A stretch of DNA of 64,000 nt from Janthinobacterium sp. 17J80-10 (GTDB taxonomy: Bacteria; Pseudomonadota; Gammaproteobacteria; Burkholderiales; Burkholderiaceae_D): NCBI RefSeq assembly GCF_004114795.1, contig NZ_CP035311.1, forward strand, positions 3,472,001-3,536,000, written 5' to 3'. The translations under genes and the position numbers were made by a program. Each line of letters opens with the position of its first letter. The first letter of the stretch is position 1. This document shows, piece by piece, positions 20,054 to 28,247 of the stretch. The notes beneath the pieces were generated by a model. The model saw only the letters and a list, made by a program, of their open reading frames with translations, was not told the origin of the DNA and did not search any database.

Positions 20054-20456
20054 GTTTCTCGCTGCGCCGCTGCGCTTCCTCGTCGGCTTTTTTTTGCGCG
20101 TCCTGGGCCTGCCGTTGCGTCTTGCGCAGTTCGGCATCCTTTTTCAGGCGCTCGTCGAGCGCCTTGCCCGCATGGGCGCGCTGCTCTTCCGTGACCTCGC
20201 CGGCGGCGTTGCCATCCAGGTCGAAGCGGGCAGTCGCCTTTTTCATCGCCTTCAGATACCGCAACGAATTGGTATGCATGCCGAGCGCAATGCGCAGCGC
20301 CTTGCGGTTCAGGTCCGGCTGGCGTTCGATCAGCTGCTTGTCGATGCCGATGGCCAGCGGCAGGCAATCGCGCAACACGGCAAAATTCGTCTGCAATTCC
20401 TTCAGCAGGGCACGTGCGACTTGAAAGGGGCTGGGCACGTTGTTTTCGATACTCAT
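20016..20456 (-). CDS. ProQ/FinO-domain RNA chaperone
   Basis: Cytoplasmic RNA-binding protein of 146 residues. The ProQ/FinO domain occupies roughly residues 10-95: VARALLKELQTNFAVLRDCL, PLAIGIDKQLIER, RKALRIALGMHTNSLRYLKAM and the closing RFDLDGNAAGEVTEEQRAHA. A Lys/Arg/Glu/Gln-rich helical tail follows, likely extended and able to contact RNA. Proteins of this family bind structured sRNAs and mRNA 3' ends. The gene converges on and overlaps the DUF454 gene, so antisense 3' pairing between the transcripts is possible. Confidence 0.88.
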   Translation of the reverse strand: MSIENNVPSPFQVARALLKELQTNFAVLRDCLPLAIGIDKQLIERQPDLNRKALRIALGMHTNSLRYLKAMKKATARFDLDGNAAGEVTEEQRAHAGKALDERLKKDAELRKTQRQAQDAQKKADEEAQRRSEKLNQLAAKFSRTR

Positions 20457-20602
20457 ACAGGATAAAAAGAGTGAATTTCCAAAGGAATGCAGGATATCAC
20501 GGAGTCGCGCCCGTTCCTTGCGTTGGATACGCCTGAGACTGTGGCAATTTTTTCTTGGACACCAAAAGTTACCCTAAAAAAACTAGCAAACTGGCAACAT
20601 TA

Positions 20603-21640
20603 ATGGCATGCTTTACAAACATGACACTCGCCAACCCCATTGCCACCAATAAAGATACCCTGAGCCGCATCGGCCGCTTTCGCATCATCCGCGAACTTGG
20701 CCGCGGCACCATCGGTTGCGTCTATCTCGGGCATGACCCGGTCATCGACCGCGAAGTCGCCATCAAGACCTTCCTGCCCTCGATGGCGGCGCCGGCACGC
20801 AGGCGCATGGAAGAACAGTTCATCAATGAAGCGCGCGCCTCCGGACGCCTGAACCATACGAATATCGTCACAATTTACGAAGCCTATTCGGAAAGCGGCA
20901 CGACCTATATTGCGATGGAATACCTGCAGGGCACCGAACTGCACCGGTTGCTGGCGGCCAAGCACAAGTTTTCCACCAGCGACATTGCCTCGATCATTTA
21001 TCGGCTTGCTGGCGCCCTGGACTTCGCCCACAAGCACAATGTCGTGCATCGCGATATCAAGCCGGCGAATATCTTCCTGGTCGCCGACAATCAGCCCAAG
21101 CTGATGGATTTCGGCATTGCGCGCGCCCCCAACCGCGTCGCGGATGAACAGGGTGACAGCAACGACGCGCCCTACACCCTGTATTGCAAGGACAACCTGC
21201 TCGGCACGCCGAATTACATGTCGCCGGAGCAAGCCACCTACTCCCCGGTCGACCACCGTACCGATATCTATTCACTGGGCGCTGTGATGTACGAGATGCT
21301 GACCGGACGCCGGCCGTTCGTGGCGGAAAACGTCGAAAAGCTGCTGGAAAAGATTGCCCACAGGGCCCCCAAGGCGCCGCATGAAATCAATCCGGAAATA
21401 CCGGAAGGCCTGTCGGCGATCGTCATGCGCGCCATGAGCAAGCGCCCGGAAAAGCGCTTTGCCAGCGCAGCCGACATGGCCGAAGAAATCAAGCGCTACG
21501 TATTGGAAGGCAAGCGCCGGCGCCGCGAAGACCGCACGCGCGAAGGCGAGGAAAAACGGCGGCGCAGCGACCGCCCGCAGGAAAAGAACAATCCGGGTTT
21601 GCTCGGCCGGCTTTTCAGAACGGTCAGCGGAAAATCCTGA
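20603..21640 (+). CDS. Hanks-type serine/threonine protein kinase
   Basis: Cytoplasmic eukaryotic-like kinase of about 345 residues. Kinase landmarks are the glycine loop ELGRGTIGCVYLGHD, the invariant lysine in REVAIKTFLP, catalytic loop VVHRDIKPANIFLV, the DFG motif in LMDFGIARA, activation segment LLGTPNYMSPEQATYSPVDH and DIYSLGAVMYEMLTGRRPF. After the kinase domain only a basic tail of about 40 residues remains; there is no transmembrane helix or PASTA domain. The start is unsure: ATGs at 20603 and 20621 lack a clear ribosome binding site. No phosphatase or FHA gene lies next to it. Confidence 0.9.
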   Translation: MACFTNMTLANPIATNKDTLSRIGRFRIIRELGRGTIGCVYLGHDPVIDREVAIKTFLPSMAAPARRRMEEQFINEARASGRLNHTNIVTIYEAYSESGTTYIAMEYLQGTELHRLLAAKHKFSTSDIASIIYRLAGALDFAHKHNVVHRDIKPANIFLVADNQPKLMDFGIARAPNRVADEQGDSNDAPYTLYCKDNLLGTPNYMSPEQATYSPVDHRTDIYSLGAVMYEMLTGRRPFVAENVEKLLEKIAHRAPKAPHEINPEIPEGLSAIVMRAMSKRPEKRFASAADMAEEIKRYVLEGKRRRREDRTREGEEKRRRSDRPQEKNNPGLLGRLFRTVSGKS

Positions 21641-21653
21641 GCCGCATCCCGCC

Positions 21654-21788
21654 TTAGCGCACCAGCGCCAGGAGCGTGACAGCAGCAGCCAGCGAGGCGG
21701 TGCACAGTGCCGCGATTCCCATGCGCTTGCGGTTGTATAACGCGGTGCGGCGACCGAGATAGATTTTGTTGTACAGTGAATGTCCCAT
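21654..21788 (-). CDS. Small membrane protein of 44 residues, unknown
   Basis: From the ATG at 21788, preceded by GGGGAGGTGGGGCC (a strong Shine-Dalgarno), it encodes MGHSLYNKIYLGRRTALYNR, a short basic linker, then one Ala/Leu/Val-rich membrane helix ending in ALVR. The basic, tyrosine-rich N-terminus should stay in the cytoplasm. Its 3' end is 13 bases from the end of the kinase gene, convergent with it. I do not recognise a family. Confidence 0.6.
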   Translation of the reverse strand: MGHSLYNKIYLGRRTALYNRKRMGIAALCTASLAAAVTLLALVR

Positions 21789-21968
21789 GGCCCCACCTCC
21801 CCGGCAGTAATAATTTTACGCGTGAACTGAAATCAAACTGATCCTGGCATGTCTGTCTAACAGCCATGGATCAACGATACCAGCACCACGGAAGTTGTCT
21901 GGCAAAGAAACAAAAATTTACATCCCCTTGCAACGGACTTTTCAACCTTACAACGTCAGGAGCACAGC

Positions 21969-22520
21969 ATGAATCAATACCAGATCGCCGTCATTGTCGG
22001 CAGCCTGCGCCGCGATTCCATGAACCGCAAGTTTGCCGATGCCCTGATACGCCTGGCGCCGGCGGAATTCTCCTTCAAGCAACTTGATATCGGCACCCTG
22101 CCGCTGTACAACCAGGACAATGAAGCCAACCCGATGGAAGCGGTCAGGCAACTGAAAGACGACATCAAGGCGGCGCAAGGCGTGCTGTTCGTCACCCCCG
22201 AATACAACCGTTCGATTCCCGGCGTGTTGAAAAACGCCATCGACCATGCGTCGCGTCCCTATGGCCAGAGCGCCTGGGCAGGCAAGCCGGCCGGGGTGAT
22301 CGGCGTGTCTCCCGGCGCCATCGGCTCAGCCCTGGCGCAGCAGCATTTGCGCAATATCCTGGCGTACCTCAACATGCCCACCCTGGGGCAGCCGGAAGCG
22401 TTTGTGCAAGCCAAGGAAGGTTTATACGATGATGCCGGCAATATTGGCGAAGCCAGCAAGAAATTCCTGCAGGGGTGGATGGGTCGCTACGTCGACTGGG
22501 TCAAACAGCACGCGGCCTGA
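21969..22520 (+). CDS. NADPH-dependent FMN reductase family protein
   Basis: Flavodoxin-fold oxidoreductase of 183 residues, related to YieF/ChrR-type quinone and chromate reductases. Landmarks are the FMN-phosphate loop VGSLRRDSMNRKFADAL, the stretch LPLYNQDNEANPM, and the flavin-binding signature FVTPEYNRSIPGVLKNAIDH. The ATG has AGGAG upstream. It stands alone, with a long non-coding stretch downstream. The physiological substrate is not predictable; antioxidant quinone reduction is the usual role. Confidence 0.9.
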   Translation: MNQYQIAVIVGSLRRDSMNRKFADALIRLAPAEFSFKQLDIGTLPLYNQDNEANPMEAVRQLKDDIKAAQGVLFVTPEYNRSIPGVLKNAIDHASRPYGQSAWAGKPAGVIGVSPGAIGSALAQQHLRNILAYLNMPTLGQPEAFVQAKEGLYDDAGNIGEASKKFLQGWMGRYVDWVKQHAA

Positions 22521-22909
22521 TGTAGCCGGCATCCAGGTATCGGGCCAGCTCGATAGCTCCGACATACATAAGCGCGCTGTAATTCCAGGGTGACCGGGAT
22601 GCCTGCACTGGATCCCCTTTCGCGTCCAACTTTCTTCACAATGCCTCAGATCTTAGGGCAAAAAACGGTTACTACCAACGAACCGTGCGAGTGTACGTCA
22701 GCGCACCGATAAATTCCCAAACTCAACTTATAGTTGCCCATCAACTCGCGAAGCGCGCTACCGGCGCTGCCAGGCGCGGCTCCTACACTACAGCGAAACG
22801 ACCGTCATGTTGCCGGTTGTGCTGCATATTTTGGGAATACAACAGAGATTCGGCCTTGCCGGCCACCACCTATGCACATTGCGAGCAGACGTCTCGCACA
22901 AAGGCCATT
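22521..22909. other. Intergenic region before the AI-2E-family gene
   Basis: 389 bases without a convincing gene. A frame open into the downstream gene exists from 22685, but it lacks a ribosome binding site and family similarity. I see no strong hairpin or promoter. Confidence 0.5.
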
Positions 22910-24121
22910 ATGCAAACCAGCAGAATTTTGAATGACATTCCCGCACTGACGACTCCGTCGATTTCTGAAGCGCGCATGCAGGATTCACCGGCCGATGCCG
23001 CCCTCACGCCCAGCTCCGCGGCGGCACTGGTTCCGCCCGTCTCCCGAGGCGCTGCACTCACGATTATTGCAACGGTGGCACTCGTGTTTGCGCTGCAGTG
23101 GGCGGAAAACTTTTTCATCCCCGTCATTTTCAGCATCCTGATTTCTTATACGTTGACGCCGGTCGTGGCCTGGCTGGAACGCATCAAGGTTCCACGTATC
23201 GTCGGCGTCAGCCTGATACTGCTCACGCTATTGGGCGGGACTGTCGCCGTGGTTGATTCGCTCCACACTGAATTTCAATTGATAGTGCAACGCTTGCCAG
23301 ATGCGGCGCACCAAATCACGACGGCGATATCCAAAGCGCAGGGCGGCCAGCAGAGCACCATGCAAAAAATGCAGGCAGTTGCCACTGAAATTGAAAAAGC
23401 GACCGCGCAAGAAGCCGGTGCGATTCCTGGCGCCAAACGGGTGCCGGCTCCAATTGTAATCGCCCGTCCCGCCTTTAAACTGCAGGAATGGTTATGGGCA
23501 GGGTCAATGAGCGCCGCCGGCTTCCTCGGGCAAGCGACCATGGTTGTATTCCTGGTGTTTTTTCTTTTACTGTCCGGCGATAGCTTTAAACGCAAGCTGG
23601 TGAAGATTACGGGGCCATCGCTGGCATCAAAAAAAATCACGATTCACATCCTGGACGATATTAACCAATCGATCCAAAGCTATATGTTCATGCTGCTGGT
23701 CACAAACATCTTGCTGGGCGTGTTGCTATGGGGGGCGTTTCGCTGGATTGGCCTGGAAAACGCCGGCGCCTGGGCCGTTGCCGGCGCATGCTTGCATATC
23801 ATCCCCTATTTTGGGCCAATGATTATCGCCCTGACCACCGGCCTCACGGCGTTCATGCAGTTTCAATCATTATCGAAAATGTTTCTGGTATCCGGCACTT
23901 CGCTGCTGGTCGCGGTCCTGGTCGGCACTTTTATCACGACCTGGATGACCGGGCGGATTGCAAAGATGAATGCGGTTGCAGTGTTTATCGGCCTGCTTTT
24001 TTGGGGATGGGTCTGGGGTATCTGGGGCCTGTTGTTGGGCATCCCGATTATCGTGATGGTGCGGGTGATTGCAGAACACATCGAAGGCTGGCAGCCAGTG
24101 GCGGAATTGCTGGGCGAATAA
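22910..24121 (+). CDS. AI-2E family (PerM/YdiK-like) membrane protein
   Basis: Polytopic inner-membrane protein of about 403 residues. The start at 22910 has AAAGG nearby; an ATG at 22976 is possible. The long N-terminal tail is followed by paired helices (ALTIIATVALVFALQWAENF, FFIPVIFSILISYTLTPVV), the typical AI-2E opening, then RIKVPRIVGVSLILLTLLGG. A large extramembrane loop comes before the C-terminal helices with ACLHIIPYFGPMIIALTTGL and FIGLLFWGWVWGIWGLLLGI. Family members are proposed exporters or sodium/proton antiporters; quorum-signal export is shown only for a few, so substrate is open. Confidence 0.88.
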   Translation: MQTSRILNDIPALTTPSISEARMQDSPADAALTPSSAAALVPPVSRGAALTIIATVALVFALQWAENFFIPVIFSILISYTLTPVVAWLERIKVPRIVGVSLILLTLLGGTVAVVDSLHTEFQLIVQRLPDAAHQITTAISKAQGGQQSTMQKMQAVATEIEKATAQEAGAIPGAKRVPAPIVIARPAFKLQEWLWAGSMSAAGFLGQATMVVFLVFFLLLSGDSFKRKLVKITGPSLASKKITIHILDDINQSIQSYMFMLLVTNILLGVLLWGAFRWIGLENAGAWAVAGACLHIIPYFGPMIIALTTGLTAFMQFQSLSKMFLVSGTSLLVAVLVGTFITTWMTGRIAKMNAVAVFIGLLFWGWVWGIWGLLLGIPIIVMVRVIAEHIEGWQPVAELLGE

Positions 24122-24180
24122 AATCGCCTGCCAATAAAGCCGATTACTTATACAACCCTGTATTTTTTAAAAGGCATCAC

Positions 24181-24660
24181 ATGAAAAAATTTATTTTTGC
24201 AGCAAGTTTGCTCGCCTTGAGCTCCGCGGCAATTGCGGCTGACGTTGGCGTATCGGTCAATATTGGCCAGCCTGGATTTTATGGCCAAATTAACATCGAC
24301 AACGTACCACAGCCGCGCGTCGTCTATGCTCAACCTGTGCTGATTCAGCGACCGGCACGTTACGTCGAGCAGCAGCCAGTCTATATGCGGGTGCCGCCAG
24401 GACATGCCAAGAAATGGTCGAAGCACTGCGCCAAATACAATGCTTGTGGCCAGCGCGTGTATTTTGTGCAGGACAGCTGGTACAACAATGAATATGCGCC
24501 ACGTTATCGTGCGCAGCAGGGCGATCTGAATTCCCATCATGACAATGGCCGTGACGGTCATCCTGGCAATTACGTCAGGCAAGATCGGAATGAAAAACAG
24601 GATAGAACCAGCAATCATGATCACGGCAATGGCCATCAAAAAGGCAACGGCAAGCATTAA
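24181..24660 (+). CDS. Secreted periplasmic protein with His/Asn-rich tail
   Basis: A 159-residue exported protein. The signal peptide MKKFIFAASLLALSSAAIAA is textbook. The mature part starts DVGVSVNIGQPGFYGQINID, with VYAQPVLIQRP and VPPGHAKKWSKHCAKYNACG in the middle; similar small periplasmic proteins are widespread in Burkholderiales without assigned function. The last 45 residues are His-, Asn-, Asp- and Gly-rich and look disordered; metal binding is conceivable. It follows the AI-2E gene by 59 bases and may share its transcript. Confidence 0.75.
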   Translation: MKKFIFAASLLALSSAAIAADVGVSVNIGQPGFYGQINIDNVPQPRVVYAQPVLIQRPARYVEQQPVYMRVPPGHAKKWSKHCAKYNACGQRVYFVQDSWYNNEYAPRYRAQQGDLNSHHDNGRDGHPGNYVRQDRNEKQDRTSNHDHGNGHQKGNGKH

Positions 24661-24911
24661 CGCTACACTGACGCAGTAACCGGGATGATCCTCTAAAGAG
24701 TCAAGAAAGGATCGTTCCCCCTATAAGATTGTCATTCCTAGGAAACGCCGCTGTTTCTTCTACCTCGGTTACGACATATCCGTGCCAGCGAAAATGCCTT
24801 GATCGTCAGATATGCATCCAGCTTCCTCGTCCATTCTTGCAGTATCTGTCGTCCCACACGTCCTCCCCCCTCCATTCTGGTGCCGCTTTGGTGTACTGCC
24901 AGACACGGCAG

Positions 24912-25064
24912 TGCACGCTCTTCAACGTCGTAGACTCCGAACGCTTCGCGCAGTGATCGGCGCTCGGGAAGCGCATAGACGATGCCGTCGGCTTTCTTAA
25001 AGGCAGGTATCATCACATGTTCATAGAATTTGACGGGCACATTGATGCAGCCACAGGAAAGCAA
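24912..25064 (-). pseudogene. Remnant of an L,D-transpeptidase (YkuD) C-terminus
   Basis: The minus-strand translation begins LSCGCINVPVKFYEHVMIPA and continues through FKKADGIVYALPERRSLREA to GVYDVE. This resembles the end of YkuD L,D-transpeptidases, where the catalytic motif is S-H-G-C-I-N. Here the histidine is replaced by Cys, an in-frame stop (TAA) lies just before the motif, and the N-terminal two thirds of the protein are absent. No start codon with a ribosome binding site exists. About 250 bases on the downstream side hold no gene. I read it as a decayed fragment, not a working enzyme. Confidence 0.5.
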
Positions 25065-25076
25065 GACTTAAAGTGA

Positions 25077-25112
25077 AAGAGGCTGGCACGATTTGCATCG
25101 TGCCAGCCTCTT
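25077..25112 (-). terminator. Strong terminator after the OmpA-like gene
   Basis: A perfect 16-base stem, 25077-25092 with 25097-25112, around a 4-base loop, followed on the minus strand by T-rich sequence. It lies 28 bases past the stop of the OmpA-like gene and directly before the L,D-transpeptidase remnant. Confidence 0.85.
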
Positions 25113-25140
25113 GTCTGCGCTTTAACGGATCTTTCCGGAA

Positions 25141-26283
25141 TTACCTGGTGCCAGAGACTTGAACTTCCACCCGACGATCAGGTTGCAGGCATGCAATCAG
25201 CTGCGAACTGGCTTTCGTGCCTTTACATTCGCCTGGCTTGGTCACCGGGTCGGCGCCATTGACGCCTTTAGACGTGATCTTGACGGCCGGGATGCCTGCC
25301 GATTGTGCCAGATAAGCCTTGACCGCTTCCGCACGGCGGCTGGACAGTTTCACGTTGTAGGCATGCGAACCGAGGCGGTCGGTATGGCCGGTGACGATCA
25401 CGACATCAAAGGCGGTACCCTTCAAATCAGCCGCCAGCTTGTCGAGCGCCTGCTTGCCGGCCAGCTTGAGGGTCGTCTTGTCGAAGTCGAACAACGAATC
25501 GGCGGCAAAGCTCACACGGGTCGCTACCGGCGCTGGCGCCGGAATGACAGTGACAGGTGCCGGCTGTGACGCAGGTGCAGCCGCAACGAATACCGGCGTA
25601 TCAACGCGCGCTGCCGGGGTGGGTGTTTTTGCGCCGAAGCGGTAAACCAGCCCAACCGAGATCAACTCGATGTCGCCCTTGTTACCGACGGCATCGTTGA
25701 TACGATAGCGTTCCACTTCGCCGCGCATCGCCAGCGCGTCAGTAAACGCGTACTGAAGGCCTACGCCGAGCTTGTAGTTGGCGGCGCGCTTGCTCGGATT
25801 CGGATTGGTGACGGTCACTGCACCGGTGCTGACGAAACGATCCCGGGTTTGCGCATAGGTAACACCGGCGCGGCCGAATGCGGAAAACTTTTCCGTGATC
25901 GGCAAAATACCGACCAGGTCGAGATTCAGGCCTCTGATCTTGGCATTGCCGGTCAGCGTGCCGGCCGGTATCGTGTTGGCGGTATATCCGAACTTGCCCA
26001 GATCGAAATAGCCGCCTTCGAGGGCGAGATTCCTGTTCAGCTGATAGCCGCCAAGAACCTTGTAGCCGGTAGCGCGGTCGTCATCAGTGATCGTGCTCGA
26101 TGAAAAGCCGCCGTTCAACAAGCTGCTACTGATGCGGGCGTCGTCGATGGTCGCCCTTGACTGGCCGATATTGGCACCGGCATACCAGCCGGCCTGATTG
26201 GTTTCGTCGGCCATGGCGAAGGGGCTGGTGATCGCTGCGAGAGCAATCAAACCCAGCGCCCGTGATGCGCTTGCTAATTTCAT
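25141..26283 (-). CDS. OmpA-family outer-membrane porin with peptidoglycan-binding domain
   Basis: Outer-membrane protein of 380 residues. Signal peptide ends near SPFAMA. Residues about 25-215 form an eight-strand barrel of the OmpA/OprF type (WYAGANIGQSRATID, YKVLGGYQLNRNLALEGGYF, NYKLGVGLQYAFTDALAMRG). A Pro/Ala linker follows, then an OmpA_C domain that binds peptidoglycan (SLFDFDKTTLKLAGKQALDK, VIVTGHTDRLGSHAYNVKLS, SSRRAEAVKAYL). The end ACLQPDRRVEVQVSG carries a cysteine that could pair with the one in GECKG. The ATG at 26283 has GGAG in range; longer frames lack this. Confidence 0.92.
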   Translation of the reverse strand: MKLASASRALGLIALAAITSPFAMADETNQAGWYAGANIGQSRATIDDARISSSLLNGGFSSSTITDDDRATGYKVLGGYQLNRNLALEGGYFDLGKFGYTANTIPAGTLTGNAKIRGLNLDLVGILPITEKFSAFGRAGVTYAQTRDRFVSTGAVTVTNPNPSKRAANYKLGVGLQYAFTDALAMRGEVERYRINDAVGNKGDIELISVGLVYRFGAKTPTPAARVDTPVFVAAAPASQPAPVTVIPAPAPVATRVSFAADSLFDFDKTTLKLAGKQALDKLAADLKGTAFDVVIVTGHTDRLGSHAYNVKLSSRRAEAVKAYLAQSAGIPAVKITSKGVNGADPVTKPGECKGTKASSQLIACLQPDRRVEVQVSGTR

Positions 26284-26392
26284 ACAGTGCTCCAGGAAAA
26301 TTTCAGAATATTTGTGAGGCGAGCTTGTTGCATGTTCAAGGCATTGCCGGACCAAACCGGTGCGTCGTTCAGCCGGCATGCGTCATGCATTT

Positions 26393-27712
26393 TTACTGGC
26401 AACCAAGCGGTGCAGTGACATGCCCGGGCACGGAAACGACGTTGGAGTCAAACACGAACGCGCCAGCGGTGAATGCGCCGGCAAACAAGCGGCCGCACGA
26501 GGTGGCACCGGTCGTCATCGTGATATCTGCGCCGGCCAGGATATTGCCTTGCCATACAGAGTTCGTGCCAAGCGTGGCGGAAGTGCCCGCCTGCCAATAA
26601 ACATTGGATGCCTTGGCGCCGTTGATCAGGAGGATGCGTGCGCCCGCTGCAGTGCCGATGGTGCTTGACGACTGGAAGATGAAGGAAGCATCAGGGTCGT
26701 TCTGGCCATCGAGCGTCAGATCACCGGTGATCAGGATCGACGTGGTGGATTGATAGACGCCCGGAGCGAACAGATTGTCTCCCTGAACCAGTGCATTGCC
26801 GGTCGGTGCACCGAGGGTTGTGCCAGCCGCAATCGTGGTGGCGCCGCCCAGCGAACCAGCTGCCGGAGGGCCGGCCGGTGGGGTAATGCTCAGATACGCA
26901 GCACGCAAGTCAGCCTGCACCGCATTGGCAGTGGTGGTATCTGGGAATGTTGGCGTAATGACGGTGCCATTGATGGTCGGCGGGGAACCGCCACACAGGC
27001 CAAAACCGCCGACGTTATCGACCATTACTGCATTACAGGTGGCGGTTGGATTCAGTACCACATTGCCATTGATATGGCTGATCGGGACAGTCAGCGTATT
27101 GGTGACGCCGGCAGTTGCGGCAATGCCGTACGAAGAGGCTGTTCCAAGATTGACCGCTGAAGGAGGCGTTACCGCGGCGACTGGGGCTGTCTTGAAGTTC
27201 CATGCATAGTCACAACCCATCGCCCTGCCAGCGGCGCTCGTGGCGGCCTTCAGGATCACCGCAGTATAAGCGGTGTTGGGCAAGAGCGCCGACGCGGTGG
27301 TGAAAGTCGCGACGTTGGTGATGGCGTTATAGGTGACCGATGCCGGGACAAGCGCCGCGCCGCTCGCAGGGGCAACGGCAAAGCTGGAAGAATTGATGGT
27401 CGCGGCAATCATCGGCATGCTGAAAGTCGCCGTAATCAATTTGCCGCCGCCAGCCACGCCATTGGTGCCCGTGGTCGCTGCCTGGCTGCCACTGACCGGA
27501 TTCGTCACGGATACTGCCGGAATGGTGGCGCCATCGACCGGGCATATCGCCCCCGGAATGATTGAGCCCACCGGGACTGTAAACACGGCAACGCCGGCGC
27601 CCAGGATCGGGGCGCGTCCGCTATCGCCACCGCCGCAACCGGCGATGAAGGCAACCAGCAGGCAGGGAGTAAGCCACTTCATTCTTGTGGAGTACGTTTC
27701 TAATCTGTTCAT
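26393..27712 (-). CDS. Lipoprotein with Ig-like and ice-binding (DUF3494) domains
   Basis: A secreted lipoprotein of about 439 residues. The signal peptide ends with lipobox FIAGC followed by a GGGDSG linker. Residues about 50-170 look like a bacterial SbsA/Big_5-type Ig domain (ITATFSMPMIAATINSSSFA, ALLPNTAYTAVILKAAT). The C-terminal 240 residues match the DUF3494 ice-binding beta-solenoid: ITGDLTLDGQNDPDASFIFQ, ARILLINGAKASNVYWQAGT, SVWQGNILAGADITMTTGAT. Such proteins bind ice or act as adhesins in cold-living bacteria. The start is 27712 or 27682; no strong ribosome binding site distinguishes them. It may be cell-anchored by lipid, which fits ice adhesion (inference). Confidence 0.85.
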   Translation of the reverse strand: MNRLETYSTRMKWLTPCLLVAFIAGCGGGDSGRAPILGAGVAVFTVPVGSIIPGAICPVDGATIPAVSVTNPVSGSQAATTGTNGVAGGGKLITATFSMPMIAATINSSSFAVAPASGAALVPASVTYNAITNVATFTTASALLPNTAYTAVILKAATSAAGRAMGCDYAWNFKTAPVAAVTPPSAVNLGTASSYGIAATAGVTNTLTVPISHINGNVVLNPTATCNAVMVDNVGGFGLCGGSPPTINGTVITPTFPDTTTANAVQADLRAAYLSITPPAGPPAAGSLGGATTIAAGTTLGAPTGNALVQGDNLFAPGVYQSTTSILITGDLTLDGQNDPDASFIFQSSSTIGTAAGARILLINGAKASNVYWQAGTSATLGTNSVWQGNILAGADITMTTGATSCGRLFAGAFTAGAFVFDSNVVSVPGHVTAPLGCQ

Positions 27713-28247
27713 TTTGTTTTCTTTCGGTTTGGAATGACTGTGGTTAAGCTGACACGTGGCGCCAGAGTGAATCCACTTGCTTGGGAACCGCCCAAGTTCA
27801 AAAAATAGAAACGCGGTTCGTATGGAGGAAGCTTGCGCTGTTGCAAGCATTTGATCGGTGCGCTAGCGAACGCAGCGCCCATTACCGCCATGCACAGAGC
27901 CTTCTAAGCCGCCGGCATTGTTCTGGGGGCGCCGCAAATGGGCTTTGCGCTGATCATAGCTGCCGCATAGTGCAACATGATGCCCCTGACGCCTATGCCA
28001 AGGGCACCTCGCTGACCATCTTCATCTGGGGGTGTACGACTCTTGGCAAACGGCGGGGAGCGGGACTGATGCAGCAAACGATGAAGCCGAGAATCAGACA
28101 GAACCTTGAGCAACAGCCAAGGCCGTTCCCTGAGAGACCGCCCGCGCTGTGCGATGACCAGCGCGCAGACGCTCGACAATGGAATCAACGACGAGGGGAT
28201 TTCAGTATGTTCAAAAATGATCTCCGCCGCAGCAAGCTTTTAATGTA
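27713..28247. other. Long intergenic region with no clear gene
   Basis: 535 bases. Both strands have open frames, but none resembles a protein family. A tiny frame at 28207-28251 (MFKNDLRRSKLLMY, stop) has GAGGGG upstream and may be a fragment or a short leader. The region may hold the promoter of the ice-binding lipoprotein. It could be decayed DNA. Confidence 0.45.
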
